From an uncultured Paracoccaceae bacterium (GTDB taxonomy: Bacteria; Pseudomonadota; Alphaproteobacteria; Rhodobacterales; Rhodobacteraceae): DNA of 64,000 nt. The notes beneath the pieces are model-generated. The model was not told the DNA's origin and ran no database searches. It saw only the letters and a list, made by a program, of their open reading frames with translations. The position numbers and the translations under genes were made by a program. Every line of letters starts with the position of its first letter. Position 1 is the stretch's first letter. Below, piece after piece: positions 63,440 through 64,000 of the stretch. The stretch is from the NCBI GenBank assembly GCA_947502145.1, contig CANMYO010000001.1, positions 1,288,501-1,352,500 of the forward strand. The letters are read 5' to 3'.

Positions 63440-64000
63440 TGATCATCGACCGCGTTAACGCTGTGTTACGTCGCATTCCGGCGTGGACGATATACATTGT
63501 GGCTGCCAGCTATGTCGCCTGGCAGTTCTGGCAGGCGTTGACGCAACAGGGCGAATATCTTGTTGAGCCGATTAACGTGCTGGAGCGCGAGTATGGTGAA
63601 ACGGCACTGAAGCTGCTTGTCCTTGGGCTGATGGTCACACCACTTCGCAGATGGACGGGGCTCAATCTTCTGAAGTATCGGCGGGCGATCGGGGTTACCG
63701 CCTTCTTTATAGTGCTCGCGCATTTTCTGGTCTGGGCGGTTCTTGATGTTCAAACGCTGGAACGTGTCTGGACCGAGATCGTCAAACGCCCATATGTGAC
63801 TGTCGGGATGGCGGCGTTTGTGCTGATTGTCCCCTTGGCGATGACGTCGAACAATTGGTCATTGCGCAAACTTGGGGCAGCGAGCTGGCGACGGCTTCAT
63901 AAGTTGACTTATCCGGCTGCAGTTCTGGCCGCCGTTCACTACTTATGGATTGTCCGTGGATTTCAGCTGGAACCCATCGTTTACCTGATCCTGATCCTGG
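63439..64000 (+). CDS. msrQ: MsrP haem-binding membrane subunit (partial)
   Basis: MsrQ (YedZ) passes quinone or flavin-derived electrons to MsrP. The visible 187 codons show several helices, the first in PAWTIYIVAASYVAWQFWQAL, and haem-type His in FFIVLAHFLVWAVLD and WRRLHKLTYPAAVLAAVHYLW. The gene runs off the right edge. Start ATG overlaps the msrP stop (TGATG). Confidence 0.92.
   Translation, partial: MIIDRVNAVLRRIPAWTIYIVAASYVAWQFWQALTQQGEYLVEPINVLEREYGETALKLLVLGLMVTPLRRWTGLNLLKYRRAIGVTAFFIVLAHFLVWAVLDVQTLERVWTEIVKRPYVTVGMAAFVLIVPLAMTSNNWSLRKLGAASWRRLHKLTYPAAVLAAVHYLWIVRGFQLEPIVYLILIL

Noticed and set aside
1..64000. CRISPR arrays, insertion sequences, prophage or integrases
   Set aside because: No regular direct repeats, transposase or integrase motifs were seen on either strand.

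Overview
The window comes from an aerobic, probably marine alphaproteobacterium of the Rhodobacteraceae/Roseobacter group. The basis is gene content rather than a marker gene: a DinB with an N-terminal zinc ribbon, a 41-residue L36, tripartite tricarboxylate and betaine-type transporters, CaiD-type carnitine enzymes, and GC-rich coding throughout. There are no insertion sequences, prophage or CRISPR arrays. It reads as ordinary chromosome with several catabolic islands.

Layout. 1-3.1 kb (minus): a tight four-gene operon of amidohydrolase, FAD oxidoreductase, HpaI aldolase and sugar dehydrogenase. 3.2-9.3 kb (plus): DnaK-like ATPase, TrhO, AbrB-type membrane protein, TerB-like protein, desaturase and PncB. 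9.4-17.7 kb: a peroxiredoxin and a tctCBA-gntR operon (minus) facing a polar amino-acid ABC operon plus cupin (plus). Both promoters carry the same 20-bp palindrome, so one GntR regulator probably controls both. 17.7-23.4 kb: ArfB, a tiny translated RNA with an extreme Shine-Dalgarno, a queuosine-precursor transporter, MepA, an MFS protein and a thioesterase. 23.5-32.5 kb: an unaccompanied formate dehydrogenase, a pseudo-caspase with peptidoglycan-binding repeats, a CHASE/HWE two-component pair, L36 and tRNA-Val. 32.6-42.6 kb: N-formylglutamate amidohydrolase, an ABC-F protein with an apparent leader-peptide attenuator, DinB, NUDIX, an SPFH/NfeD pair, two tandem small paralogues, PyrF, and ClpB behind a sigma-32 promoter.

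42.8-52 kb is a quaternary-amine locus: a ProXVW-type transporter with a fused double permease and an internal terminator, CaiD, an ADP-forming acyl-CoA synthetase, an acyl-CoA dehydrogenase, and a divergent GlxA/AraC regulator of the CdhR/GbdR kind. Carnitine or gamma-butyrobetaine uptake and CoA-linked metabolism is the likely job.

52-60.2 kb contains the most striking gene, a 1068-residue self-sufficient reductive dehalogenase. It has two cobalamin-type half domains, two 4Fe-4S motifs, and a fused NAD(P)H:flavin/2Fe-2S reductase. It is followed by a decayed PAS/EAL gene, a LacI regulator, tRNA-Arg, a glycerate kinase, and a cytochrome P450 with its own ferredoxin. The remainder is a fasciclin protein, a glutamate-synthase-like FMN protein and msrPQ, with msrQ cut by the window end.
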